This document shows positions 34,001 through 45,126 of a DNA stretch of 64,000 nucleotides, one piece after another. Made by a program: the position numbers and the translations under genes. Source of the DNA: Aquilaria yunnanensis (lineage: Eukaryota; Streptophyta; Magnoliopsida; Malvales; Thymelaeaceae); NCBI GenBank assembly GCA_039654915.1, contig CM077594.1, forward strand, positions 47,445,001 through 47,509,000, read 5' to 3'. Every line of letters starts with the position of its first letter. Within the stretch, counting starts at the first letter, position 1. A model generated the notes under the pieces. The model did not search any database. It had not been told where the DNA came from and was given only the letters and a program-made list of their open reading frames with translations.

Positions 34001-34248
34001 GAGATGCAAGTATTTAATTAAAGCCTTGCTTGTTGTGCAAGATAGTGGTATTGGGCCTTGCCTTTGCTGCAAGTAACTATTGGGTTTGTTTAAAAGCCTC
34101 CTGGGCCACCTCCCAGGCTTCTCACCTTAAGAAAATAAGACTTAAGGTTTCCATTGCTTGTTTGGCCGAATTGAAGTCTTTAGTGTTAAAGTGGGTTTGG
34201 GAGTTAAACCTTGGAACTTATGGGCCAGGGCCTAAGTGAGGTGTGACA
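31003..34248 (+). mobile_element. Large gypsy-type solo LTR (S1)
   Basis: A 3246-bp LTR beginning TGTTAGGCACC and ending GGTGTGACA, flanked by GTTCT (30998-31002) and ATTCT (34249-34253), a duplication with one mismatch. It is the same family as the interrupted LTR at 2262-11937. There is no internal region. It lies between the antisense gene and the end of pol in C1. No protein of its own was recognised; the short open frames in it recur in the sister copies. Confidence 0.88.
31664..32690. repeat. Tandem array of about 144-bp monomers in solo LTR S1
   Basis: The motif GGCCGAGAGC or a variant occurs at 31959, 32103, 32248, 32391, 32536 and 32679, spaced 144, 145, 143, 145 and 143 bp. Less exact units begin at 31664 and 31807. 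Each unit also contains a segment like TTACATGGTAA..TGCCATGA. Divergence between units is high while the period is constant. Confidence 0.87.
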
Positions 34249-34346
34249 ATTCTGGTGAAAAGAAGCTTCTGTACTTAGAAAAATTTTCCTAAGAAACTTT
34301 TGTACGGAGAAATTTTTCTAACTTGTACAATTTTCACATCAAGATC

Positions 34347-35500
34347 CTAAGCATAGAATTTTTTCAAGGCATCCGAATGCCATGTATTTTTTAATTCTAT
34401 GCCTTCGGTATCGCCGAGTTTGTAAACTCCTTTTCACACTTCGGCAAGTACCAGATAAGGACCTTCCCACTTTGCGCGAAGTACTCCGTGGGATGGCTTT
34501 CGGGGCCCAAATTCAGCCATTCGGAGAATGAGGTCTCCTTTCTTTATTCTCTTTGGCCTGGCGCGCAAGTTTATAGCCGCGGCCACTCTTTGCTGAAAGG
34601 CTTTTCTTCTCTGCTCGGCTATTTCTCTGTGTTCGCCGATGAGGTCCAGCTTGGCTCTCAGGCCGAGGTCTTTTCCCCTTTCGTCAAACACTTGTACTCG
34701 CACCGATGGTTGTACTACCTCAATTGGGATGATGGCCTCTGTACCGAAAACAGGTGAAAAAGGTGTTTCCCCTATGGCTCTTCGGGGTGTTGTTCGGTAG
34801 CTCCATAACACACTTGGGAGCTCTCCTGGCCATTTCCCTTTTGCTTCCCCCAACCTCTTTTTCTGACCATCTTTTATGGTCCTATTAGATACTTCTACTT
34901 GCCCATTGCTTTGGGGTTGAGCTACTGGGGCGAAGTGCATTTTTATTCCGAGGTTGTTGATAAATTCTTGGAACCTTTTGTCCGTAAACTGGGATCCATT
35001 ATCGGCTACTAACACCCTCGGTATGCCGAATCTGTACACAATGTTCTTCCATACGAACTTCTGCACATCTTTTGCCGAGATAGTCGCCAAGGGTTCTGCC
35101 TCAACCCATTTGGAGAAATAATCTACTGCGACCACGTAGAACTTCACGCCTCCAGGCGCTGTTGGGAGTGGCCCAATGACGTCTATGCCCCAAACTGCGA
35201 AGGGCCAGGGATAGTCAGCCGAAGTTACCAATTCCGAGGGTGCCCTTTGGATACTCGTGTGTCTTTGGCAACTCCCACATTTCTGGACGAACTGCCTAGC
35301 GTCTTTTCTTAGGGTAGGCCAAAAGTATCCTTGGTGAAGTATAACTGCTGCAAGGGTGTCGGTTCCAATGTACGAACCGCAAGCACCTTCGTGAACTTCT
35401 TCGAGGATCATTTCAATATCTTCTTCGCCAACACACCTCTGTAGTGGATTTGCATACCCCTGCCGATATAATTCTTCTCCGATTAGGAAAAAATGACCGG
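34347..35500 (-). pseudogene. C1 integrase
   Basis: The minus strand carries an HHCC zinc domain (H...H...CGSCQRH), the catalytic core with Asp in WGIDVIG, Asp in VADNGSQF and Glu in NGQVEVSN, then the C-terminal RTTPRRAIGETPF and GPY segments. All three catalytic acids are present. A TGA at 34434-34436 cuts the C-terminus; the frame goes on to a TAG at 34347-34349, and CGA (Arg) is the likely ancestor of the TGA. This enzyme would insert C1-type DNA and could also serve C2. Confidence 0.88.
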
Positions 35501-35507
35501 AACGCCT

Positions 35508-36014
35508 TCACACTTTTGTCGCTTCGCTGGGGTCTTCGGGGAGCTCACTAGTTGCGAGATACCTTTTTATCGGATCTTTCCAGCCTTTTCCCGAGGTTAC
35601 TATGCTCAGCACTGTGATGCTCAGCTGGTTTAGCACCTCGGTGCATGTTTTCGACTTCGCCAAGCAATCTACCTCGACGTTATCTCGACGAGGCACATTT
35701 TTCATTCGTACGGTGTCAAACTCCCGGATAAGCTTTGCTACCAGTTCATGGTATTTTTCCAAGGTCGGGTCCTTCGCCCCATAGTCCCCTGCTATTTGTC
35801 GAACTACCAGCTGGGAATCCCTGTGGGCTTTCAAGTTTCTTACACCAATTTTTCTGGCCAAGTGTAACCCTGCTATGAGGGCTTCGTATTCAGCCATATT
35901 GTTGGTGACGTTAAAGCCGAACTTGATGGCCTTCATTACTTCTAGACCTTCGGGGCCTCTGATAATTACCCCAGCTCCCTCGTGTTCAGACACTAAGGCT
36001 CCGTCTACGTACAA
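35508..36014 (-). pseudogene. C1 second RNase H (archaeal-type, aRNH)
   Basis: This 168-codon frame has the RNase HI order: Asp in YVDGA, Glu in MAEYEAL, Asp in HRDSQLVV and Asp in VDCLAK. It follows the degenerate first RNase H, a pairing known for the plant Tat lineage. It is open over this stretch, but stops occur on both sides, including TGA-type breaks near 36015-36020, so it is not part of an intact polyprotein. Confidence 0.85.
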
Positions 36015-36786
36015 AGTTCATTCTGGCTATCCTTGGTGATGGGTATTTCGGCTGTGAAGTCTACTAGAGCTTGCACTTTTATGGCTTTCCGAGGTTCATA
36101 AGGAATGTCGTACTTGCCCAGCTCTATACACCATTTGGAAAGCCTTCCCAAATGATCGACTTTCCTCATGACGTCCCGTAGAGGTAGACTACTTTGGACG
36201 ATGATTGGGTGAGCTTGAAAATATTGCCATAGTCTTCTTCACGCCGGTACCAAGGCATATATAGCCTTTTGTAGCAAGGGATACCTGACTTCGGCGCCGT
36301 GTAGGGACCTGCTTATATAATAAACCGGCCATTTCTTCAGCCCTCCTCTTTCACAAGGACCGAGCTTACTGCTTTTTCTGTGACTGTGAGGTACAACACG
36401 TGGGACTCTCCCTCGCGAGGTTGCCGAAGAGTAGGCAGACGGGCCACATAGGCTTTGAGTTCTTCCCAAGCTTTTTGGCAGTCCTTATTCCAAGGATGAT
36501 CATCACATCCGAGGATGCCCTCCTTTTCTGCTGCCTTAGTGAGGACTTTGAAGAACGCTCGACACCGGTCTCTATACCTGGAAATGAACCTGCTAAGAGA
36601 GGTTATCCTTCCGGTGAGTCTCTACACGTCTTTCACTATGACGGGAGTTCGAAATTCAAGCAGAGCCTTAACTTTCTCTGGGTTAGCATCAATGCCTCTT
36701 TCTGATACCATGTACCCAAGAGACTTTCCCGAGGTTACGCCGAAGATGCATTTTTCAGGATTGAGGCGAATTCTGAAGGTTCTGAA
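36015..36786 (-). pseudogene. C1 RT thumb and first, degenerate RNase H
   Basis: Translating across several stops gives the RT end (NPEKCIFGV, RLTGRI..LSRFIS, FEVLTKAA-like) and the first RNase H (HVLYLTVTEKAVSSVLV, VYYISRSLHGAE.RYP, ARRLWQYFQAHPI). As in other Tat elements this first RNase H lacks a clear set of catalytic acids. Stops occur at about 36236-36238, 36600 and 36783-36786. Confidence 0.8.
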
Positions 36787-37797
36787 CTACTGGAAAGTCT
36801 CCTTCAGATCTGTGACGTGGTCGCAAGGCAGCTTGGTCTTGACTATCATGTCATCAACATAAACTTCCATGTTCTTCCCTATTTGGTCCTTAAAGACCTT
36901 GCTCATCAACCTCTGGTACGTAACTCCCGCATTTTTGAGCCCGAAGGGCATCCTGATGTAATAATACGTTCCTCCCTCGGTGATGAAGGCGGTTTTCTCC
37001 TCTTCTTCGAGGTCCATCCTTATCTGATGGTACCCACCGAAGGCGTCTAGGAAACTCAAGAGCCCGTATTCAGTAGTTGAGTCTACCAACTGGTCTATTG
37101 GTGGGAGAGGATATGAATCTTTTGGGCAAGCGTCATTCAAGTTTCTGAAGTCGATGCACATTCGGAGCTTACTGCTCCCTTCTTTTGTGGCGATAACCAC
37201 GTTGCTCAACCATTCGGGGTACTTGACTTCCCTGATTACGTCTGCGTCTAATAAGCACTGGACTTCGATTTTGACGAAGTTATTTTTATGGACTGAGATG
37301 CCCCACTTCTTTTGCCGAACAAGTTTTGCTTCCGGACTTACTTTAAGGCTATGCTGTATTATGCGAGGGTCTACCCCCGGCATATCTTTCGCCGAGTAGG
37401 CAAACAGGTCTTTATTCATCAGTAGAAAGGATACAAGTCTTTTGTTGTCACCTTCGTCCAAGTTTTTCCTTATTCGGGTATTTCGGCCCGGGACAAGTTC
37501 TACTTCTTCTATTTCTACCTTCGCAGGATCTTCTGCCTCTCCCTCTTTTGGCCTTTCATCAGACAAAACCTCTGCATCCACAGTTTGTGCGAGGTTGGTT
37601 ACTGGGGCCTTTCGCCCTTTGACTAACACTTTCCCTACTTCGCCAGGATCAATAAAGATTTCCGCGCCTCCATCCTTGGTGGTGAAAGTGACGGTTAAGT
37701 ACTTTACATCCAAACGAATGTCTAGATTTCCTTGTGTTTGCCTTCCAAGGATGGCGTTATATGATGAAGGGACATCCATGACAATGAACCTTGTCAT
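36787..37797 (-). pseudogene. C1 protease end and reverse transcriptase
   Basis: A 336-codon open frame holds the protease end (DVPSSYNAILGR), a linker, and the RT fingers and palm: HSLKVSPEAKLVRQKK, LRMCIDFRNLNDACPKDSYPLP, SFLDAFGGYHQI, MPFGLKNAG and the catalytic YVDDMIVK (about 36845-36870). The sequence is typical of Tat-lineage RT. The frame is unbroken within the domain but stops at its end. Confidence 0.88.
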
Positions 37798-38303
37798 TGT
37801 GGATCAAATAATTCGCCTGTCCCGTTTACTGAACTTCCTCTCATCATCAGGGGGAGGTCAATCCATCCGAGGACAGGCAGTTCAGACGGCCCTACCCCGA
37901 AAGTTGGCGAAGCGACGGGCTTGAGGTCAGTGTTGGATATTCGCAAGCTCGACAGCAGATGCGAGAATAGGACGTCGGCGTTTGATCCATCATCAAGTAA
38001 TACCCTTTTGACGTCCCAATTTCCTATTCTTGCCATGACCAACAGTGGATCGTCATGGGGAAAGATGACGGTGGAACCATCCTTTCGGGTCAATTTCTTC
38101 GACGGATTTTGGTATTCCATCGTTGATATTTCTCTGGCTTTCCTCTTTCTTCCCGAGGATGGCAGTCCCGTCGTGATTGTTTGTATCACTCCCGTCGGGG
38201 GCGGGAGACGCCTCTTTGGACTTCGGTTCCTCCATCTGTCGGAGTCGTACTCCTCATCATCAGCCTTTCCTTCCTCCTCATTTCTTCCCTTCAGGGAAGG
38301 CAT
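37798..38303 (-). pseudogene. C1 aspartic protease
   Basis: After a charged Asp/Glu/Lys region, the minus strand encodes HDDPLLVMARIG, the active-site segment LLDDGSNADVLF, and FGVGPSELPVLGWIDLPL, the Tat-type retropepsin. The frame stops at 37794-37796 and overlaps the next frame, so a frameshift separates it from RT. F carries a homologous stretch at 55837-56103. Confidence 0.85.
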
Positions 38304-39793
38304 TCGCAGATAACGTCAGAGTTGGCCTTGTTTTATCAGCGACTCAATATACTTTTTCAGTTCGAAGCAATCTTCAGTGTCGTGCCCGTGGTCGCGATGA
38401 AACTGGCAGAATTTTTTCATATTCTTTTTTTTGTCAGCGATCATAGCCCTTGGCCGCTGAATCTGGGTTCCCTGCCTCTCCATTGTCATAAGGATATTGG
38501 TTCTTGTAGTGTTTAGGGGCTTAAACCTTCGAGGTCACCCTGCCTGTTCGGCCAGGTACTTTGTTTGCTGGCTGGGCCTTTCAGGATGGGTGTGATCATT
38601 CTTTGGTCCACCCATTCTCAGCTCTTCGGCTGTCATGCGCTACTCGGCCCTTAGGTAAAATTCACCAAGCGTGTCCGGGCGGTCCTTGGAAAACTCGTAG
38701 AACAGTTGTGAGTCCCTCAGAAGGCCCCGTGTCATGGCGAGGATGCGTATTTCACGCCGAAAGTCTGGAACACTTAGGGCCTCTCCATTAAACATTTCGA
38801 CATAGTTGTGGATGGTTTCTCCGTTCTTCTGCGGTATGTCAAACATCTAGACCGGCATCTTCACCGTCGGACAGCTTCCAATGAACTGCTGCATAAAGGC
38901 CGTGGACAGCTCCTGAAACTCCCTGATGGTTCCAGGGGCCAATGAGTTATACCACGCCGTTGCGGGCCCTGCGAGGGTGACCTCAAAGCATTTGCACAGA
39001 GTAGCATCATCAGCGCCGTGTAACACCATGCTACGTTTGTATTTAGTTAGATAAGCCTGGGGGTCAGTTCGGCCATCATAGGTTTCCAGCCGAGGCACCT
39101 GAAAGTCACTTGGCATTGCTGCCTCGACTACTGTTCGTGTGAACGACGATTCATCCCCACAAAAAGTTTCAGACAACTTGGCCCAGACTGGTTTGTGAGC
39201 TACCTGTTTTTCCACTTTCTCCAACCTCGCTAACATTTTCTCCACAAGGATCGTAGCACTGGGCTCTTCTTCTTCGTGCTTGTAGGCTTCTGGGAAAGGA
39301 GATTGCTAGAGCCTTTTCGGGGATGGACTTCACCGCTGAGGGGATGGTGACTTTGCCTCAGGCGATGAACTTTTTTGGCGTGGGGTTTTAGGCCGTTTAG
39401 GCCCTACTGGCCCCTTGGGTCGTCCCCCGAGGGGTATGTTTTCCGCTGAGGACTCGTCACGCGGATCCCCACTTCCCGAACTCCGGTAAGGTGATATCGG
39501 GCTTTTCTCCCAAGGGAGTGCTAGCGAGGAAGGCCTTTGGGCCTGCGCCGGTTGCGGCCATCTTCGGTCTATTTGCTGCATCATTTCAGCCACAATGGAG
39601 CATTGGAAGTCACGCAAAAAGCTCATAGTTATGACTAGAGGACGTTCTTCCTCAGGCGAGGAAGTCCCTGGAAGGGTTTGCTCAGTAGTTGGTTGAGCTT
39701 CAGGCACAGACGAGGACTTCAGAAGTCCCTTGTCGTTTGAACGCCGAGTTTTAACAATGGCGACCTGAGGGTGAGTTCCCACAGACAGCGCCA
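38304..39793 (-). pseudogene. C1 gag
   Basis: The first ATG in the gag frame is at 39624-39626 (MSFLRDFQCS); the frame upstream is open to the primer site without another ATG. The N-terminal part is Pro/Ser/Lys-rich and stops at 39330. The capsid-like region (39245-38640) has CKCFEVTLAGPATAWYNSL and FDIPQKNGETIHNYVEMFN of the retrotransposon gag family, cut by one in-frame TAG at 38847-38849. Near 38360-38430 a zinc motif CQFHRDHGHDTEDC (C-x2-H-x4-H-x4-C spacing) is intact. Gag packages RNA in the particle. Confidence 0.84.
39776..39793 (-). other. Primer binding site of C1
   Basis: The minus strand reads TGGCGCTGTCTGTGGGAA, one base different from C2 and C-a. Confidence 0.8.
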
Positions 39794-39795
39794 AA

Positions 39796-40642
39796 TGATT
39801 CCCGGTAGCATCTTCGTCGGGTGAGATTATGACTTCGGGAGGGACTTCCTGTGAGGGAGGACGTCTGGAGCAAAGGTTCCCCAGAGGAATGTGCCTGAAA
39901 TGCTCAGAAGAAAAGAGGTCAGGAGGTCCTTGGAGTGTTTTTCCGGGGAGGAGCCTCCGATGCCCAAGTCAGTGTTCTGAGAGGAGATAAAGGAAGAGCA
40001 CTAAGAGGCTAGGTAGTCTTGCCTGTTCGTGTTTTCTCAGGGAGAGGGGTCCTTTGCCAGGGCTTGTTTCCTGGTATTTATAGTGGTGCCTAGCCCGTTC
40101 AGATCATGACATTTGTTCGGTCAGATGTGATCTGTACTTCCGGGCATAGAAGACAGGTAGCCGTTTGTAGGCTCCTCAGGCCTGGGACCGAGACAGGTCA
40201 TGACAAGACTTAGACGGTGTCGGCGCGTCAGACCTCTCTTCAAGGCAGCGTGTAATGCATGTGGGCAACATGTCAGAGGCTCATTAAATGCCCATGTCGT
40301 ACTCCCGAGGTTCTCCGGCGAGGTCGTCTTTCGGTACAGGCGCCCTTCTTCAGGAATTATGCCTGTAGTTGGGGGAGTTCCCTAGTTCGGGGGTTCCGCC
40401 TTCGGGGAGATTCTCTCCAGCTTGAAATAGCTGGTTCTCCATCTCCGAAGGCAATCCGTTTGGTCTCCCGAGGGAGCCGGTGGCATCCTTGGAATTCCTG
40501 ACATTCTAGCCGAAGTGTAGAGTTCGGGGTATTATTCCTTCCAAGGTCTGTGATATCGCCTCTTTTGGGTAACGCCAGATTTCCTGACCATACTATTGGC
40601 AGAATGTATGTACTGAGAGAGGCGATAGCCCTTCGGCTATCA
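39796..40642 (-). repeat. 5' LTR of C1
   Basis: An 847-bp LTR with plus-strand ends TGATTCC and GGCTATCA. TATTTATA at 40075-40082 gives a minus-strand TATAAATA promoter. Its right edge meets RT codons of D. Confidence 0.9.
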
Positions 40643-41486
40643 CATTCAACTACTGCTTGAACTTTTTTGGGATCAACTGATAAACCTTGAGCACTAATGA
40701 TGTGCCCTAAAAATTGAATCCTTTCAGACCAAAACTCATACTTAGACAACTTTGCATAGTACTGATTATCCTTTAGCACTTGCAAAACTGCCCTAAGGTA
40801 CTTCTCATGCTCTGATGTAGACTATGAATATACCAAAATGTCATCGATGAAAACTTCAACAAACTGATCCAGAAATCGCTTAAGGATCCGATTCATGGCT
40901 TCCATAAATACTGTTGGAGCATTCGTCACACCAAAAGGCGTAACTGTGTATTCATAGTGTTGATACCTTGTTCTGAAAGTAGTTTTTGGAATATCCTCCC
41001 CCTTAACTCTGATCTAAAAATACCCAGACTAAAGATCAATTCTAGAAAACACTTTTGCTCCTCTGAGTCTATCAAACAAATCATCAATTCTAGAAAGAAG
41101 ATACTTATTCTTCATTGTCACTGTTTCCACTTCTTATAGTCGATGCACAATCTAAAAGTTCCATCCTTCTTCCTCAGAAATAACATCGGGGCTTCCCATG
41201 GTGACACACTTTGCCTTATAAAACCTTTCCCTAGCAGTTCCTCCAACTGCTTTCTCAATTCATCCATCTTAGGAGCTGACATCCTATAAGGTGGTACTGA
41301 AATAGGTTCCACTCCAGGCTGGAGGTGGATTGCAAACTCAGTATCCCTCTTGGGTGGTAACTCAAGTAACTTTACTGGAAACACTTTAGGAAACTGATTG
41401 GCTACTGGAATCTTTTCAAGTTCTTCCTCTACGGCCACTCCATTCAATGAATAATACTCTTCTTCACTACCTATGGGGATGGTACC
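40643..41486 (-). pseudogene. Element D reverse transcriptase
   Basis: Right to left: SEEEYYSLNGVAVEEELEKI, FPKVFP, PPYRMSAPKMDELRKQLEELL, GFIRQSVSPWEAP, RKKDGTFRLCIDY, then after frameshifts the palm motif FIDDILVYS (about 40838-40870), and YAKLSKYEFW, FLGHIISAQGLSVDP and KKVQAVVE at the C1 boundary. This is a gypsy RT unlike that of C1 and closer to E. A TAG follows FIDDILVYS. On the right the frame continues into the protease at 44561 across the solo LTR. Confidence 0.86.
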
Positions 41487-44400
41487 TTTTAGGTACCTCC
41501 TAAGAGCTTGGCTTAGGCCAAGAAAAACAAAGGAAAACAAGAGAAAACAAAAAGGAAGGATAAGGAGAACTATGGAGTCTAGTACAGTGGTCTATGTGTA
41601 AAGCTGGAAATTTTCAGGGCTTAACTGCACATAGAAACTAGACTGTGGAAAGACAGACAGAAAACAGAAAAAGGGGATCAAATTGTACACTTAAATGAGT
41701 GGTACAATTAGAACTATCAACTTTAAGTTGATCATTTCGGCCATGCAAGTTTTTAAGGTGACTAGTGCCATACTAAGCCAAATTGTGTGAGACAACAATG
41801 ATTGCTAGTCTAGTCTTGTCTACCACTAAAGAACTACTCACTAGTTAACTAGTTAAACTAACTAGTTTGTTAGCTAGTTATATGGCCGGTTACACATGGG
41901 TGATTATAGTACTTTGGTACTTGTGTTTGTCTTATGCTTGGCATTTAAAGCCATGAATGGACTTAAGTGACAAGAAAACCTATGTTTTAGTGGCTGTCTT
42001 GTGAACATGTGAAGTGGAGGACTACATTGTCTCATGCAAGTAAATGGAAGACAAAAATTAGCATTTGTGTAAACTATTACCAAGTGTCCTTCGGCCGAAA
42101 CTAGTCAAAGCCCTTGTTTTTTCATTTCGGGCTCATTTGCCTTGGCCGAGAGCTTCCTAGCCTAAGTTCTTGAGTTCTTGAGTGCTCACAAAATGGCTTA
42201 CAGATTTGAGCAAGCTTAAAGGCAATTGAAGGAGGCAAGCTTGGTCTCGGCAATTATTCACTTGGAATCAAGCTTTGTTCATGAAGAAACAGTGAAGGGC
42301 CAAGCCAATCAAGGTAGGTTTGAAGTATTTCTTGTTATTTTCCTTGAATCCATGGTATTTCTTCCATGAACAAGGATATTGAGTGCTCAAACGTTATTAA
42401 GTTAAGTGAATTGAGCAAATGATATGTTGATATGGAAACCTAGTCTTGGCCGAAAGGATTATGTGATAGAGTTGGTGTTCTTCTTCGTTAAAATGGAAAT
42501 TAGTCCATGTTTGATGCTTGTTAATACCTATTTAATCTTGTGATAGGTTATTATGGGTGAAAGACACCAAAGTGTGGAAGTTAGTCTTTGGCCGAATCCT
42601 TGAATTGAGGTAAACTCATGATGTTCACTTGATTACATGGTAAATGTGCCATGAATAAGGCTTATGGATGCTTAGATGAGTGTGTGTTCAATTAGATTGG
42701 TGAAGAATACTAAAGTGTGAAAATGGGCATTATGGCCGAGAGCTTGGATTGATGTAATTAGGTGTTGTTCACTTGATTACATGGCAATGGTGCCATGAGT
42801 AAAGTTTATTGATGCTTAAATGACCATGTGTTGAGTTAGTTTGGTAAAGAACATATTTGTGGAATTGGGCATTTTGGCCGAGAGAGTGAGTTAGTGTAGC
42901 TTGATGCTCTTTATTGAGTTTATGGTAGTTAATCCATGATCATGTGTTGTTAATGCCTATTTGTTGTTATGGTAGGCATTGTGTGTGAAGAACACTTGGA
43001 TATTGGAAGGTTGGCTTGAGACAGAAAGCTATTGAGGTAGGGTTCACTAACACTTGATGTTGCTTGGTAATGTACCATGATTCAACTGTTTAGAGTGGCT
43101 AAGTGATGGTTAAAATTTGTGAAATGACCTTAGTTGCTTGATGGGCTATTGAGCATACAATTGGTTTACTTGTTGATTAGCTAATTGACTAATGTACATG
43201 TACTAGAATGCAAGTAAATGTGGCCTATTTGCTTGGTATTTTGGAGCTCTAAGTGGAAGTGGATTGAAAGGTGGATATATGTGTGCATTGTGCACATGGG
43301 TACATGTATGGTTTATCTTGGCCAAGAGCAAAAGTGTGGAGTGTGTGTGTGTACTTGTGTGCTTTGATGTTTCCATGTGCTTGCTAACCCCACTTATGGA
43401 TTATTTGCTATGGTTAATTATCTTGTATATGTATATGCTTGGTTTCTTTGTCCTGTGTTTGTTTTGCACGTAAAGCTAGCTAATGGGAGGTTAAGCTTTG
43501 AGTGAATACTCAGCTTAACTAAATAGACTCTTTTTAGAGTTGAATATATATAAGTGAATCCTACTTAGTTATCCTCACTGCCCATCCTTTTATTTCAGGC
43601 AAGGACATTCGGCCTGAGTAGTGCTAGCTTGCTTGTTGCTTGTGTTTTGCACTAATTTGCTTAGTTTCCAAGGTATGTGCCAATGTGTGCTTGGCTTATC
43701 ATTTTAGGTTCATTACAAGTCTTATATATATGGTTGGCCGAGACTTACGAGCTAAGTCTGCAGACTGTAGTTGGAGACTTGTCTAGGAAGGCTATGGATA
43801 CTTGGACTTTGGCTCTGATCATAGTATTTACTTTCATGACAATGAACCAGGCAATTGGGTTGGTGTTGCAGTGTGTACTCTTCTATGGCATACTCAAGGT
43901 TATGTTTGACCATTAGTGGTCTTGGTATGTAATAACTTGGCATGTTTAGCTTTTGGGATTCATGGCATGTAGCCATGTTGGACACTAGGTAGACTACTCT
44001 TTTGTGCACATATATGTAGTCCTTGATGCCTAGACTTGTGTTGGTTTTGTTGGGTTTGTATGCCAAGTTATGTATGACTTATGGATGGCAATATGCCTGT
44101 ACTTGGATGTTGAATGTTTTGGGCCAATGTTTGGCACTTTTATGTGAATAGTTATGAGCCTAAACTTATGGAAATGTGGTGCACTACTATATGCTTGTGT
44201 GTTGGCCGAGAGCATCATGTGCATATTAACTTGTGGTTTTCAAAATCTAAACCAATAATGTGGCTTCTTGGTTGTCATATAAGTAGCACACATGATTGCA
44301 CACCAATTATGCGTGTACAACTCCATTAAGTGTAGCCTTGCTTGTTGTGCAAGTTAGTGGTATTGGGCCTTGCCTTTGCTGCAAGTAACTGTTGGGTTTG

Positions 44401-44560
44401 TTTAAAAGCCTCATGGGCCACCTCCCAGGCTTCTCACCTTAAGAAAATAAGACTTAAGGTTTCCATTGCTTGTTTGGCCGAATTGAAGTCGTTAGTGTTA
44501 AAGTGGGTTTGGGAGTTAAACCTTGGAACTTATGGGCTAGGGCCTGAGTGAGGTGTGACA
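41487..44560 (+). mobile_element. Large gypsy-type solo LTR (S2)
   Basis: A 3074-bp LTR of the S1/S4 family with a perfect GTACC duplication (41482-41486 and 44561-44565). The first bases read TTTTAGG where S1 has TGTTAGG, so the terminal TG has mutated; the other end is GTGTGACA. It sits between protease and RT of D. No coding sequence was recognised. Confidence 0.9.
42448..43030. repeat. Tandem array of about 143-bp monomers in solo LTR S2
   Basis: GGCCGA-type motifs occur at 42448, 42590, 42734 and 42876, with a degraded unit at 43020, spaced 142, 144, 142 and 144 bp. It matches the arrays at 31664-32690 and 5262-5990. Confidence 0.83.
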
Positions 44561-45126
44561 GTACCCATAAGTCTAAGGTGTAGACTCTTAGCACTAGACG
44601 CTAATCTTCCTGTGCAAGTCACTCTAGCTCCTTGAGCATCAGTAGTCTCGACTGAGTGATTTGCATAGTCAATTTGTGCCTTATGCTTACTTAACCAATC
44701 CATTCCGAACACTAGGTCATAAGACCTCAATTCTATCACCCACAACTCATAACAGAAATCATGGTCGCCTAACTACAAGGGATACCTAGTAACCACTTCA
44801 TTGGTCACAATAAAACTTCTCCCTGCAGTTCTGATGAGTCTTAACACACCTGACATTTCCCGTTGCAATTTAAACTTATCTACCAAGGTAGATGATATAA
44901 CTGAAAGAGTAGCTCCCGTATGAAAAAGTACTATAATACTACCGTTCTTAAAAGTATTATTACCTTGAACAACGATTGGTTCTTTGGTCACTTGGCTCGT
45001 CAGGGCAAAAGTCCTTGGTTCAACTACTGCTGTGGCTACCCCAGGTTGATTCCCGATGACGAGGGGTATAGGGGGTAAGTTTCTGGGCGGATCTGGCAAA
45101 GGTTGAAGTCGTGGGCATTCCCTCGA
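44561..45126 (-). pseudogene. Element D protease
   Basis: The minus strand encodes GNNTFKNGSIIVLFHTGATLSVIS, where the active-site Asp of the usual DTGA motif is His, then the FKL..EMSGVLRL strand and YDLVFGMDWLSKHKAQIDY, the conserved end of gypsy retropepsins before RT. A stop separates the two parts at about 44773. Change of the catalytic Asp alone would inactivate it. Confidence 0.84.

Larger units (their letters stand above)
25297..40642 (-). mobile_element. C1: Tat-like Ty3/gypsy element with antisense gene
   Basis: C1 has a 5' LTR (39796-40642), primer site, gag, protease, RT, RNase H, a second RNase H and integrase on the minus strand, then a spacer, a spliced gene on the plus strand, a polypurine tract and the shared 3' LTR. 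Two RNase H domains and an antisense ORF downstream of pol are known traits of the plant Tat lineage. It is split by a solo copia LTR (28442-29857) and a large solo LTR (31003-34248). Without these it is about 10.7 kb. At 40643 D coding DNA follows, with CATTC as the candidate duplication; the left duplication is lost. Confidence 0.85.
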
